Below, piece by piece: positions 1 through 7,962 of a stretch of DNA of 64,000 bases. Location: assembly GCF_003248505.1 (NCBI RefSeq), contig NZ_QFOA01000001.1:1-64000 (forward strand), given 5' to 3'. The position numbers and the translations under genes were made by a program. The number at the start of each line of letters is the position of its first letter. Positions within the stretch are counted from its first letter, which is position 1. Source of the DNA: Sphingobium sp. Its GTDB lineage: Bacteria > Pseudomonadota > Alphaproteobacteria > Sphingomonadales > Sphingomonadaceae. Below the pieces are notes generated by a model, which saw only the letters and a list, made by a program, of their open reading frames with translations, did not search any database and had not been told where the DNA came from.

Positions 1-96
1 TCAGCAAGCCACACCAGAGGCCTGACACACGACCGATGAAGCGCTGTGCCGAGCAAAGTCAGAAAATCACCTTGCAATCTGGGAGGCATCCACACA

Positions 97-116
97 CGCG
101 CCGGGTTTGCCGGAGG
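97..116 (+). repeat. Left inverted-repeat core of the IS
   Basis: The 20-nt CGCGCCGGGTTTGCCGGAGG pairs with 1388-1407 in inverted orientation with a single C/T difference. The bases immediately outside (91-96, CACACA) do not continue the match to the right end. Confidence 0.7.
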
Positions 117-144
117 TTCCAACTCCTGAGAAGGTGGAGCCTGT

Positions 145-471
145 ATGAGCAAGACGACGAACAAGTTTGCGCCGGAAGTCCGCGAGCGGGCCGTGCGGAT
201 GGTGGTCGATCACGAGCGCGATTATCCCTCCCGCTGGGCGGCGGTGGTGTCGATCGCGGAGAAGATCGGCTGCGTTCCGCAGACGCTGCATGAGTGGGTG
301 AAGAAGGCGGAGGTCAACAGCGGCAAGCGGGCCGGTGTTCCGACCGAGGTTGCCGACAAGATGAAGGCGCTGGAGCGCGAGGTCCGCGAGCTGCGCCAGG
401 CCAACGAGATTCTACGCAAGGCGTCAGCATATTTTGCTCAGGCGGAGCTCGACCGCCCGTTCCGGCGATGA
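145..471 (+). CDS. IS3-family transposase OrfA (helix-turn-helix subunit)
   Basis: A 108-aa DNA-binding subunit of an IS3-type transposase. The N-terminal half (about residues 5-55, FAPEVRERAVRMV to PQTLHEWVKKAE) is the HTH_Tnp_1-type helix-turn-helix. It is followed by a leucine-zipper-like helix (ALEREVRELRQANEILRK, about 73-90) used for multimerisation. The TGA stop at 469-471 overlaps the ATG of orfB (468-470) in an ATGA arrangement, so orfB may be read by translational coupling. The -1 frame of orfB is also open upstream to about 294, so a -1 frameshift to OrfAB is possible; a T4 run at 432-435 is the only slippage-prone site I see. No degradation is visible. Confidence 0.9.
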   Translation: MSKTTNKFAPEVRERAVRMVVDHERDYPSRWAAVVSIAEKIGCVPQTLHEWVKKAEVNSGKRAGVPTEVADKMKALEREVRELRQANEILRKASAYFAQAELDRPFRR

Positions 472-1373
472 TCGCGTTTATCGACGATCACCGCGATGCC
501 TATGGGGTCGAGCCGATCTGCCGCGTCCTGCCGATCGCCCCATCCACCTATCACGAGCGCGTCGCGCAGCGACAGGATCCAACACGCCTGTCGGCGCGAG
601 CACGGCAGGATGCGGTCCTCAAGCCGGAGGTCGCGCGCGTGTTCGCCCAGAACTTTGCGGTCTACGGTGTGCGCAAGGTCTGGCGACAGATGATGCGGGA
701 AGGCTTTCCGATCGCACGCTGTACGGTCGCTCGGCTGATGCGTGAGATGGGCTTGGCAGGTGTGATCCGGGGCAAGCCGGTGCGCACGACCATCAGCGAC
801 AAGGCGGCACCGTGCCCGCTCGATCACGTCAACCGCAGGTTCTACGCGCCAGCGCCAAACATGCTGTGGGTGTCGGACTTCACCTACGTCGCGACCTGGG
901 CGGGGTTCGTCTACGTCGCCTTCGTCATCGATACCTATGCTCGGCGGATCGTTGGCTGGCGAGCCAGCCGGACGGCCCATGCCAGCTTCGTCCTCGATGC
1001 ACTGGAACAGGCGCTTCACGATCGTCGGCCGCCCCACCGGGGCGGCCTCATCCATCATAGCGACCGCGGGTCACAATACGTGTCCATCAAGTACACCGAG
1101 CGCCTCGCCGAAGCCGGGATCGAGCCCTCGGTCGGCAGCGTCGGCGACAGCTATGACAATGCTTTGGCCGAGACGATCAACGGCCTTTACAAAGCCGAGG
1201 TGATCCACCGGCGCGGACCGTGGCGCAGCTTCGAAGCGGTTGAGTACGCCACGCTGGAATGGGTCGACTGGTTCAACCATCGCCGATTGCTGGAGCCCAT
1301 CGGCAACATCCCGCCTGCCGAAGCCGAAGATCAATATTATGCTGCCGCAGACAACATCGATATGGCAGCGTGA
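468..1373 (+). CDS. IS3-family transposase OrfB (DDE integrase domain)
   Basis: A 301-aa catalytic subunit of the retroviral-integrase (rve) superfamily. It opens with an HTH_21-like region (about residues 40-95, containing YGVRKVWRQM). The DDE triad then follows: the Asp of WVSDFTYV, the Asp of HHSDRGSQY and the Glu of NALAETINGLYKAE. The C-terminal WVDWFNHRRL segment is typical of IS3 OrfB proteins. Start ATG 468 overlaps the orfA stop. The reading frame is intact, so the element may still be active if its ends are functional. Confidence 0.92.
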   Translation: MIAFIDDHRDAYGVEPICRVLPIAPSTYHERVAQRQDPTRLSARARQDAVLKPEVARVFAQNFAVYGVRKVWRQMMREGFPIARCTVARLMREMGLAGVIRGKPVRTTISDKAAPCPLDHVNRRFYAPAPNMLWVSDFTYVATWAGFVYVAFVIDTYARRIVGWRASRTAHASFVLDALEQALHDRRPPHRGGLIHHSDRGSQYVSIKYTERLAEAGIEPSVGSVGDSYDNALAETINGLYKAEVIHRRGPWRSFEAVEYATLEWVDWFNHRRLLEPIGNIPPAEAEDQYYAAADNIDMAA

Positions 1374-1387
1374 CTCACAACCCAACG

Positions 1388-1433
1388 CCTCCGGCAGACC
1401 CGGCGCGGTTCACGGCAGACCCGGCGCGGTTCA
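1388..1433 (+). repeat. Right inverted repeat with 21-bp tandem duplication
   Basis: The block 1392-1412 (CGGCAGACCCGGCGCGGTTC plus A) is repeated exactly at 1413-1433. Only the first copy is joined to the inner CCTC bases that also match the left end. Either CA (1412 or 1433) could be the functional tip. Confidence 0.8.
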
Positions 1434-1560
1434 ATTATTATTATTCCATAAAATAGCAAAAACTCATTGAGTGGCGGCGTGAGTGTCGCTGAGTGTTACA
1501 TTTTAATTTTATCTAACACATTGTAATAGAACAATAATCCTGCAACACCGTTGCGTAGGG

Positions 1561-1640
1561 TTTGCTAGATTAAGGTTTGCTAGATTAAGGTTTGCTAGAT
1601 TAAGGTTTGCTAGATTAAGGTTTGCTAGATTAAGGTTTGC
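1561..1640 (+). repeat. Perfect 15-bp minisatellite, five copies plus partial
   Basis: The unit TTTGCTAGATTAAGG occurs five times head-to-tail without a mismatch (1561-1635). A partial sixth copy TTTGC follows (1636-1640), and a TAGGG remnant lies before the first copy. Each unit contains TAG, so it is not coding in that frame. The unit is AT-richer than the surroundings. There are no spacers, so it is not a CRISPR. Iteron-like or slippage-generated origins are both possible. Confidence 0.95.
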
Positions 1641-1646
1641 AGCAAA

Positions 1647-1752
1647 TGTCGGTATCGGTGGTTGCGAGCCCCCGCAACCACCGATACCGACAAACCAGAT
1701 TTTTCTGGCGTTTGTCGGTCACGGTTGGATCGCCCTCCCGCAACCAACGACA
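1647..1752. other. Block of overlapping hairpins (structured element)
   Basis: Hairpin A is a perfect 20-bp stem (1647-1666 with 1673-1692) with loop AGCCCC. Hairpin B uses 1687-1699 against 1704-1718 (CCGACAAA, CCAGA, TTTT loop, TCTGG, CG bulge, TTTGTCGG), so A and B share bases 1687-1692 and exclude each other. A third, imperfect stem (about 1712-1752) looks like a diverged copy of A, with a right arm of CGCAACCAACGACA. This could be a REP/BIME-like repeat, a mobile-element end or a structured RNA. The strand is unknown. Confidence 0.65.
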
Positions 1753-1762
1753 TAGAACCACA

Positions 1763-1795
1763 AACGCCGCCCCGGAACATCACCGGGGCGGCGTT
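1763..1795 (-). terminator. Terminator-like stem-loop downstream of thioesterase gene
   Basis: A perfect 13-bp GC-rich stem (AACGCCGCCCCGG at 1763-1775 with 1783-1795) has a 7-nt loop. On the minus strand it is followed by a short T-biased tail (TTTGTGGTT). It lies 80 nt beyond the 3' end of the minus-strand thioesterase/oligopeptidase unit, which suits rho-independent termination, though the U tract is weak. Confidence 0.55.
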
Positions 1796-1874
1796 GTCGT
1801 TTGCGGTAATGGCCGCAACATCGGCTGCATTGCGCCGACTTCAGTATCCATGGACGGGGTCGCCGCTCATTCGC

Positions 1875-2276
1875 TTATCCCGCTTTCAGGAAAGGGGCGG
1901 CGACCTCTGGCGGTACCCGCATTAGGCGACCGGTCGCCCTGTCGATCATCGCCCAGGTGGAGCGCGCCGCGACCTTCACCTTGCCATCGGGCCCGGTGAA
2001 TTCGATCAGTCGGTCGAAGCGCGCGCCACGCGGCCCTTCGGGTATCCAAGTGCGCCCTGTGACAGTCTCGCCCACCGTTACATTGCCGCGATAGTCGATC
2101 TCGTGCCGTGTCACGACCCAGATATAGGCTTCTACATGGGCCGGGTCGGCGGTGCTGTTCCAATGTTCGACCGACAACTGCTCCATCCACTGCACCCACA
2201 CGGCGTTGTTCACGTGCCCCAGGATATCGATATGCTCGGGCAGCGCAGTGATCTGCCGCGTGAAGCCAGCGGCCAT
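1875..2276 (-). CDS. Acyl-CoA thioesterase, 4HBT hotdog fold (YbgC/FadM-like)
   Basis: A 133-aa cytoplasmic hotdog-fold thioesterase expected to hydrolyse acyl-CoA or 4-hydroxybenzoyl-CoA-type esters. The family signature is seen at about residues 14-30 (DILGHVNNAVWVQWMEQ, with the catalytic-region Asp and the HVNNA motif). Start ATG 2276 is chosen because it overlaps the stop of the upstream oligopeptidase by one base (TGATG), indicating translational coupling, and because the family is normally 130-140 aa. A longer upstream frame merely reads through the peptidase gene. The physiological substrate cannot be told from sequence. Confidence 0.88.
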   Translation of the reverse strand: MAAGFTRQITALPEHIDILGHVNNAVWVQWMEQLSVEHWNSTADPAHVEAYIWVVTRHEIDYRGNVTVGETVTGRTWIPEGPRGARFDRLIEFTGPDGKVKVAARSTWAMIDRATGRLMRVPPEVAAPFLKAG

Positions 2277-4336
2277 CAGCGTTCCAGCCCCAGCTGCCAC
2301 AGGATGAAGGCGAACTCCTCCGCCGTTTCGCGCAGACTTTCGAAGCGCCCCGACTTGCCGCCATGGCCCGCGCCCATGTTGGTCTTGAGCAGCAACATGT
2401 TGCCGTCCGTCTTGGTCGCGCGCAGCTTTGCTACCCATTTGGCCGGTTCCCAGTAAGTGACGCGCGGGTCGTTAAGGCCCGCCGTGACCAGCAACGGGGG
2501 GTAATCCTGCGCCTTCACATTGCTGTAGGGATCGTAGGACAGGATGGTCTCGAACGCCGCCTTGTCCTCGACCGGGTTGCCCCATTCGGGCCACTCTCCG
2601 GGCGTCAGCGGCAATGTTTCGTCCAGCATGGTGTTGAGCACGTCGACGAAAGGCACATGCGCCACCACCGCGCCCCACAGGTCCGGATCGCTGTTGATTA
2701 CTGCGCCCATCAGCTCGCCCCCTGCCGATCCGCCCGAAATGCTGATCCGTCCCTTGGCGGTATAGCCGCGCTCGATCAACCCTTTGCCCACATCCACGAA
2801 ATCGGTGAAGGTGTTGACCCGCTTGTCCAGCTTCCCGTCGAGATACCATTGCTGGCCAAGGTCGTCGCCGCCCCGGATATGCGCCAGCGCAAAGGCAAAC
2901 CCCCGGTCGAGGAGCGAGAGGCGACTGGTCGAAAAGCCCGGCTCCATCGCGATGCCGTATGCGCCGTAGCCGTAGAGGTGCAGCGGTGCGCTTCCGTCAC
3001 GCGGGTGATCTTTCGGATAGACGATAGACACCGGGATCGCGGTGCCGTCACGCGCCGGGATCATCAGCCGCTCGGTCGCATAACGCGCCGCGTCGTAGCC
3101 CGAAGGGATTTCCTGAACCTTCAGCACCTCCAGCGTGCCGGTGGCGAGATCATAGTCGTAGATCGTGTCGGGCGTCACCATCGATTCATATCCGATGCGC
3201 AGCGTCGTCACGTCATATTCGGGATTGTCGTCGAGGCTCGCCGAATAGCTCGCTTCGGGGAAGGGGATGCGTCTGGCTTCATGCGTGGCGTAATCGCGCA
3301 GCTCGATCTGGTCGAGCCCGTCCTGCCGTCCTTCCGTTACGTAGAAGCGCTTGAACAGGGTGAAATCGGTGAGGTAGAAATGCGCGTCGGGTGCGATCAC
3401 CTCTTCCCACTTTTCGGGCGTGGCGAGCGACGCTTTCGCCAGCCGGAAATTGGGATGGATGTCGTTGGTGCGGATGTAGAGCGTGCCTTCATGCTCGTCG
3501 ACGTCATATTCGCGGCCCGGCTTGCGCGCGGACACCAGCATCGGCGCGGCGGTGGGATCGTCGGCGGGCACCAGCCACGCCTCGCTCGTCACATGATCGC
3601 CCGTCGCGATGACGATCCATTTTTCCGAGGAGGTGAGGCCGATGGAAACGCGGAACCCCTCATCGTCCTCGTGGAACAGCTCGACATCGCTGGCGACATC
3701 CTGCCCCAGCCGGTGCAGCCGTGCATTGTCCGTCCGCCAGTTTTCGTTGGCGATACCGTAGAGCAGACCCCTGCTGTCCGATGTCCACACCAGCGAAGAC
3801 AGCGTATCGGGAATGACTTCGGGCAGGATCTCGCCCGAAAACAGGTCCTTGATCCGCGCCTCGAACCGTTCGGACCCGTCCGTATCGATGGCGTAGGCAA
3901 GATAGCGCCCGTCCGGGCTGACCGACATCGCACCCAGGCGGAAATATTCGTGCCCTTCCGCCAGTGACGGTTCGTCTAGGATCAGCTGATCGGGGCCGCC
4001 CGCGACGGGCCTGCGATACCATTTACGATATTGCGCGCCCTTTTCGAAGGCGCGCCAATAGACATAGTCGCCGTCCTTTTGCGGCACGGAACTGTCATCT
4101 TCCTTGATGCGCCCCTTCATTTCCTCGAACAAACCGTCGATCAGCGGCTGCCGTGCGGCCATCGCAGCCTCGAACCACCGGTTCTCCGCTTCCAGATAGG
4201 CCAGCACATCGCCGTCCGTCACCTCCGGGTAGCCGGGGTCGCGTAGCCATGCCCAATTGTCCTCCACCGTGATGCCGTGTCGGGTGAAGCTGTGGGGGCG
4301 CTGCGGTGCGGAAGGCGGGAGGGTTCGATCGGTCAT
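2276..4336 (-). CDS. S9 family prolyl oligopeptidase (oligopeptidase B-like)
   Basis: A 686-aa serine oligopeptidase that would cleave short peptides in the cytosol. An N-terminal seven-bladed beta-propeller gating domain (about residues 65-420) precedes the alpha/beta-hydrolase catalytic domain. The triad is visible: Ser537 in GGSAGG, Asp623 in GLNDPRV and His658 in GAGHGG. Length and the acidic active-site region (LDETLPLTPGEWPEWGNP) match oligopeptidase B (PtrB), which prefers cleavage after basic residues. There is no signal peptide. ATG 4336 faces the divergently transcribed aminopeptidase P gene across 111 nt, and the thioesterase is coupled downstream. Peptide catabolism is therefore clustered here. 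Confidence 0.92.
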   Translation of the reverse strand: MTDRTLPPSAPQRPHSFTRHGITVEDNWAWLRDPGYPEVTDGDVLAYLEAENRWFEAAMAARQPLIDGLFEEMKGRIKEDDSSVPQKDGDYVYWRAFEKGAQYRKWYRRPVAGGPDQLILDEPSLAEGHEYFRLGAMSVSPDGRYLAYAIDTDGSERFEARIKDLFSGEILPEVIPDTLSSLVWTSDSRGLLYGIANENWRTDNARLHRLGQDVASDVELFHEDDEGFRVSIGLTSSEKWIVIATGDHVTSEAWLVPADDPTAAPMLVSARKPGREYDVDEHEGTLYIRTNDIHPNFRLAKASLATPEKWEEVIAPDAHFYLTDFTLFKRFYVTEGRQDGLDQIELRDYATHEARRIPFPEASYSASLDDNPEYDVTTLRIGYESMVTPDTIYDYDLATGTLEVLKVQEIPSGYDAARYATERLMIPARDGTAIPVSIVYPKDHPRDGSAPLHLYGYGAYGIAMEPGFSTSRLSLLDRGFAFALAHIRGGDDLGQQWYLDGKLDKRVNTFTDFVDVGKGLIERGYTAKGRISISGGSAGGELMGAVINSDPDLWGAVVAHVPFVDVLNTMLDETLPLTPGEWPEWGNPVEDKAAFETILSYDPYSNVKAQDYPPLLVTAGLNDPRVTYWEPAKWVAKLRATKTDGNMLLLKTNMGAGHGGKSGRFESLRETAEEFAFILWQLGLER

Positions 4337-4447
4337 TCACTATCCATGGTTCAGGCGGGGGCGGGCGCTGGCATAAACGTCCGTGCCCATCTATGTTGTC
4401 TGCTTTGCGGCCGTTGCAAGTCGCCGGAATGATCCAAGGAAAGTTCG

Positions 4448-6229
4448 ATGTCCAGTTATGAAGACCGCCTGAAGGCCCTGCGCGCGCAGTTGGTCCGACA
4501 GAAGCTCGATGGTTTCGTGGTGCCGCTGACCGATGAGCATATGAGCGAATATGTCGGCGCCTATGCGCAGAGGCTGGCGTGGCTGACCGGTTTTCAAGGT
4601 TCGGCGGGCAGCGCGGTCGTGCTGCCGCAGGAAGCGGCGATCTTCACCGACGGGCGCTATACGCTTCAGGTGCGCGAGCAGGTGGACGGTACACATTGGC
4701 AGTTCGAAAGCGTGCCGCAGACCTCGATCGCCGACTGGTTGAAGGACCATGCCGGGCCGGGCGCACGCATCGGCTACGACCCTTGGCTCCACACCCGCGC
4801 CTGGGTCCGCCAGGCGACGCAGGCATTGAGCGAAAAGGGCGCGCAACTCGTCGCGGTCGACACCAATCCCGTCGACGCGGTCTGGCCGGATCGCCCTACG
4901 CCCAGCGCTGCCAGGCTGGTCGTGCATGACGACCGTTTCGCTGGCAGAAACGCAGCGGAAAAACGCGCCGCGATCGCCGACTGGCTGACCGCGAAAAAGG
5001 CCGACGCCGCCGTGCTGTCCGCGCTCGATTCGATCGCTTGGGCCTTCAACGTGCGCGGCAAGGATGTGGACCGCACGCCCGTCGCGCTCGCCTACGCCAT
5101 CGTCCACGCCGACGCCACGGCTGACCTTTATGTCGCGCCCGAAAAGATGGACGATGCGGTCGTCCAGCATCTGGGCAATGCCGTGCGCGTCCATGACCGT
5201 GCCGCCTTTGCCGACGCGCTGGCCGATCTTTCGGGCCGAACCGTGACCGCCGATCCCGAACGCGCCGTCGCTGCCATCTTCGATGCGCTGGACCAGGGCG
5301 GGGCGACCGTGCTGCCGTTGCGCGATCCGGTCGTTCTGCCCAAAGCGATCAAGAACGAGGTCGAAATCGCCGGGCACAAGGCGGCGCAGGCGCGGGACGG
5401 CGCGGCGCTCAGCCGTTTCCTTCACTGGATCGCGGTCGAGGCGCCCAAGGGTGGCCTTGACGAGCTTGCGGCTGCCGACCGGCTTGAAACCTTCCGCCGT
5501 GACACCGGCCTCTTGGAGGACCTGTCCTTCGACACGATCAGCGGTGCGGGGCCTAACGGTGCGGTGGTGCATTACCGGGTCGAGGAAAAGACCAACCGTC
5601 CGATCGAGACCGGCAGTCTCTACCTCGTCGATTCGGGCGGCCAGTATCGCGACGGCACCACCGATGTCACGCGCACCGTCGCCATCGGCACGCCCACGGC
5701 GGAAATGAAGCATCGCTTCACGCTGGTGCTGAAAGGGCATATCGCGCTCGCCCGCGCGGTCTTTCCGGTGGGCACCCGCGGCGGTCAGCTCGATGTGCTG
5801 GCGCGGCAATATCTCTGGGCCGAAGGTCTGGATTACGCCCACGGCACCGGCCACGGCGTCGGCAGCTTCCTGTCCGTACACGAAGGGCCGCAGCGCATCG
5901 CGACCTTCGGCGGCGGGGATGAGCCGCTGGCGGCGGGCATGATCCTCTCCAACGAGCCGGGTTATTACAAGGCCGGCGAATATGGCATCCGCATCGAAAA
6001 TCTGGTGCTGGTCGAAGAGCGCGCGATCCCCGGCGCGGAAAAGCCGATGCTGGGTTTCGAAACGCTGACCTACGCCCCGATCGACCGCCATATGGTCGAT
6101 AGGGAGGCGCTCAGCGCGGGCGAACGGGCTTGGCTGGACGCCTATCACGCCCGCGTGGTCGAAGTGGTCGGGCCACAACTCGACGGCGAAGCGCTCGCGT
6201 GGTTGAACGCGGCCTGCGCGCCGCTCTGA
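4448..6229 (+). CDS. Aminopeptidase P family (M24) Xaa-Pro aminopeptidase
   Basis: A 593-aa metallopeptidase removing N-terminal residues that precede proline. It has two creatinase-type N-terminal domains (about 5-150 and 155-300), the pita-bread M24 domain (about 305-525) and the C-terminal M24_C extension found in long, eukaryote-like APPs. Metal ligands are visible: Asp395 (LVDSGG), Asp406 (GTTDVTRT), His469 (GTGHGVGS), Glu503 (SNEPGYY) and Glu517 (IRIEN). ATG 4448 is preceded by GGAAAG at suitable spacing. The divergent promoter region is shared with the S9 peptidase gene, which suggests co-ordinated peptide turnover. Confidence 0.93.
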   Translation: MSSYEDRLKALRAQLVRQKLDGFVVPLTDEHMSEYVGAYAQRLAWLTGFQGSAGSAVVLPQEAAIFTDGRYTLQVREQVDGTHWQFESVPQTSIADWLKDHAGPGARIGYDPWLHTRAWVRQATQALSEKGAQLVAVDTNPVDAVWPDRPTPSAARLVVHDDRFAGRNAAEKRAAIADWLTAKKADAAVLSALDSIAWAFNVRGKDVDRTPVALAYAIVHADATADLYVAPEKMDDAVVQHLGNAVRVHDRAAFADALADLSGRTVTADPERAVAAIFDALDQGGATVLPLRDPVVLPKAIKNEVEIAGHKAAQARDGAALSRFLHWIAVEAPKGGLDELAAADRLETFRRDTGLLEDLSFDTISGAGPNGAVVHYRVEEKTNRPIETGSLYLVDSGGQYRDGTTDVTRTVAIGTPTAEMKHRFTLVLKGHIALARAVFPVGTRGGQLDVLARQYLWAEGLDYAHGTGHGVGSFLSVHEGPQRIATFGGGDEPLAAGMILSNEPGYYKAGEYGIRIENLVLVEERAIPGAEKPMLGFETLTYAPIDRHMVDREALSAGERAWLDAYHARVVEVVGPQLDGEALAWLNAACAPL

Positions 6230-6235
6230 CCTCTG

Positions 6236-6361
6236 TCAGTCGGCGGCCGGTTCGGGTGCGGGAGGGGCGGTCCCTTCCCGCGCCTGCGCCTTGCGCCGAC
6301 GCAGATTGTCACGCAGCGCCTGCGCCAGTCGGGCCTTTTTCTCGTCCTGCGTCTCTGCCAT
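6236..6361 (-). CDS. Small conserved-looking 41-aa basic protein
   Basis: The frame from ATG 6361 to TGA 6236 encodes 41 aa. It has an acidic/basic helical start (MAETQDEKKARLAQALRDNL), an RRRK stretch and a Pro/Ala-rich acidic tail. It ends 7 nt from the convergent aminopeptidase stop. The composition (amphipathic, highly charged helix) and the start and stop placement look protein-like, not random GC-rich noise. I recognise no family or function. It could be a ribosome- or nucleic-acid-associated microprotein, but that is speculation. Confidence 0.6.
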   Translation of the reverse strand: MAETQDEKKARLAQALRDNLRRRKAQAREGTAPPAPEPAAD

Positions 6362-6477
6362 GGCAAAGCCTTAGCCAAAATGCGTCATCCGCCGCAACCC
6401 GCCTTGACATCGGCCCACCGGGCGGCCATAGGCCCGGCCTCCAAAGCGCGCACAGCGTGGCGGACCGGAAATAGAGT

Positions 6478-6552
<75 letters not shown>

Positions 6553-6591
6553 TTTCTCCTCCCCCTCTCAATCGCCCTGCGACCCCTCCGT

Positions 6592-7962
6592 TCAGGTCGG
6601 CGTGAACAACAGCGGCATCCCCGTCCGGGGGCGGATCGTAAGGCGGCTGATGGGTTCGGGCTTGAACCCCTGCGGCACGGCGATGCGATAGGCGCGCACG
6701 ACACTCGCGATCACGGTCATCACCTCCTGCTGGGCAAAGCCCGCTCCCACACACACGCGCGGACCCCTGCCGAATGGGAACCAGGCCTGTTTCGTCATTT
6801 CCGCATTGGCAGGATCGTCGAACCGGTCGGGATCGAAGGCGTGGGGGCAGGTCCAGTTATCCTTGTTACGCTGCGTCAGCCACGGGGCGACCACCAGCAT
6901 GGCGCCGGTTTCCAGATGCTTGTCGCGCATGTCCATCGGGCATGTGACCTCGCGCGGCAGGAAGGAGACGGGCGGGTAGAGCCGCAGCGTTTCCTTGAAG
7001 ATATTGCGCACCTGTCCCATGTCCTTGAGCATCGCGGCGGTCAGCGGGCGGTCTTCCGCAAGGTTTGCGACCTCCGCGCGCACCCGGTCCTGGATATGGG
7101 CGCATTCGGCCAGCATGTAGAGTGCCCATGTCATGGTGCTCGCCGATGTCTCATGGCCCGCAAGAAAAATGGTCGACACCTGCTCCATCACCTGCTTGCA
7201 GGTGAAGGGCGCGCCGGTTTCGGGGTGTTTCGCTTCGATTAGCGACTGGAGGATGTCGCGCGGTTCGGCTTCCCCCCGCGCGTGAAAGCCGTCGTATCGC
7301 GCCTCCACGATCGGGCGGAACACATCGTGGATCGCCCGCGCGGGCCCACGCGAGCGCCTTTCGAACCATCCCGCCGGGACGCCGTAGAGCCGCAGCATCG
7401 ACGCACTATGCGCCAGCCGCTGGAACTTGCCGAAGGCGGTATGGATGATGTTGGAACGGGCTTCGTCCAGCGTCTCGCTGAACAGGGTGCGAAAGATGAT
7501 GTCAGCGGCTACATGCGTCATCATGGGATCGATATCGACCGGTTTGCCGGCCTGCGCCGCCGCGGCGATCCGCGCGAGCAGATCGTCCGCCGCCGCGACC
7601 ATCAGCGGCATGGAGCGTCCGAGCGCCGTATGCGCGAAGGCCGGGTTCACCATCGCCCGCTGGCTCTCCCAATCCGCGCCGTTGGCGGAAAAGACCGAAT
7701 TGCCGATCAGCGGATCGAGGTTGCGGACCAGTTCGCTATGCTTGGGAAAAGCCGTCCCGCCGCGCAGGATCCTGTCTACGAGGCTCAGTTCGTTGGCGAT
7801 ATACATGGTCCGGCCGGGCAGGCGGATTTCGCCCATCTTCATCGTATAGCTCTTGTCGAAGAGCACATGGATCCAGCTGTGCCAGCCGCGCAGGAAGCGC
7901 TTGATAAGGCCGCGCTTGCTCTTGGGAGGCTGGGGGTAGGGGGGCGTGAAAAGGTCGGTCAA
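6592..7962 (-). CDS. Cytochrome P450 monooxygenase
   Basis: A 456-aa soluble bacterial P450. Visible landmarks are the I-helix oxygen-binding motif AGHETSAST, the K-helix ExxR in FKETLRLYPP, the PERF-region FDPDRFDD, and the heme loop FGRGPRVCVGAGFA with Cys404 as thiolate ligand. The only sensible start is TTG at 7962, overlapping the TGA stop of the upstream hydrolase-like gene, so the two are translationally coupled. No ferredoxin or reductase partner is adjacent, so electron donors must come from elsewhere. The substrate is unknown; coupling to a lipid-hydrolase-like membrane protein hints at a lipophilic one (inference). Confidence 0.93.
   Translation of the reverse strand: MTDLFTPPYPQPPKSKRGLIKRFLRGWHSWIHVLFDKSYTMKMGEIRLPGRTMYIANELSLVDRILRGGTAFPKHSELVRNLDPLIGNSVFSANGADWESQRAMVNPAFAHTALGRSMPLMVAAADDLLARIAAAAQAGKPVDIDPMMTHVAADIIFRTLFSETLDEARSNIIHTAFGKFQRLAHSASMLRLYGVPAGWFERRSRGPARAIHDVFRPIVEARYDGFHARGEAEPRDILQSLIEAKHPETGAPFTCKQVMEQVSTIFLAGHETSASTMTWALYMLAECAHIQDRVRAEVANLAEDRPLTAAMLKDMGQVRNIFKETLRLYPPVSFLPREVTCPMDMRDKHLETGAMLVVAPWLTQRNKDNWTCPHAFDPDRFDDPANAEMTKQAWFPFGRGPRVCVGAGFAQQEVMTVIASVVRAYRIAVPQGFKPEPISRLTIRPRTGMPLLFTPT

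Larger units (their letters stand above)
97..1433 (+). mobile_element. IS3-family insertion sequence (two-ORF transposase)
   Basis: The element carries the overlapping orfA/orfB pair typical of IS3-family elements, flanked by related ends. A 20-nt core at 97-116 matches the inverted complement of 1388-1407 with one mismatch. The right end terminates in CA at 1412, and again at 1433 after a 21-bp tandem duplication. The outermost left bases do not match the TGAACC expected from the right end, so the left tip is either diverged or lost, and the left boundary is a best estimate. I could not find a convincing target-site duplication. Bases 1-96 to the left hold no recognisable gene. The subgroup within IS3 was not determined. 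Confidence 0.85.
1434..1874. other. Non-coding accessory stretch between IS and thioesterase gene
   Basis: No convincing gene is present. The first 125 bases are AT-rich, unlike the neighbours, and contain a GTGTTA...TAACAC inverted repeat (1493-1498/1514-1519). The minisatellite, the hairpin block and a terminator-like stem follow and are listed separately. The open frames here have stop-rich or repeat-derived translations and no plausible ribosome site. Confidence 0.6.

Noticed and set aside
1561..1640. CRISPR array
   Set aside because: The repeats are directly contiguous with no spacers, and no cas genes occur in the window.
2363..3967. 534-aa plus-strand frame opposite the S9 peptidase
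   Set aside because: A compositional shadow; no motif, no ribosome site, and fully inside a clear gene.
4391..6178. 595-aa minus-strand frame opposite aminopeptidase P
   Set aside because: A shadow frame; the plus-strand product carries all five metal ligands.
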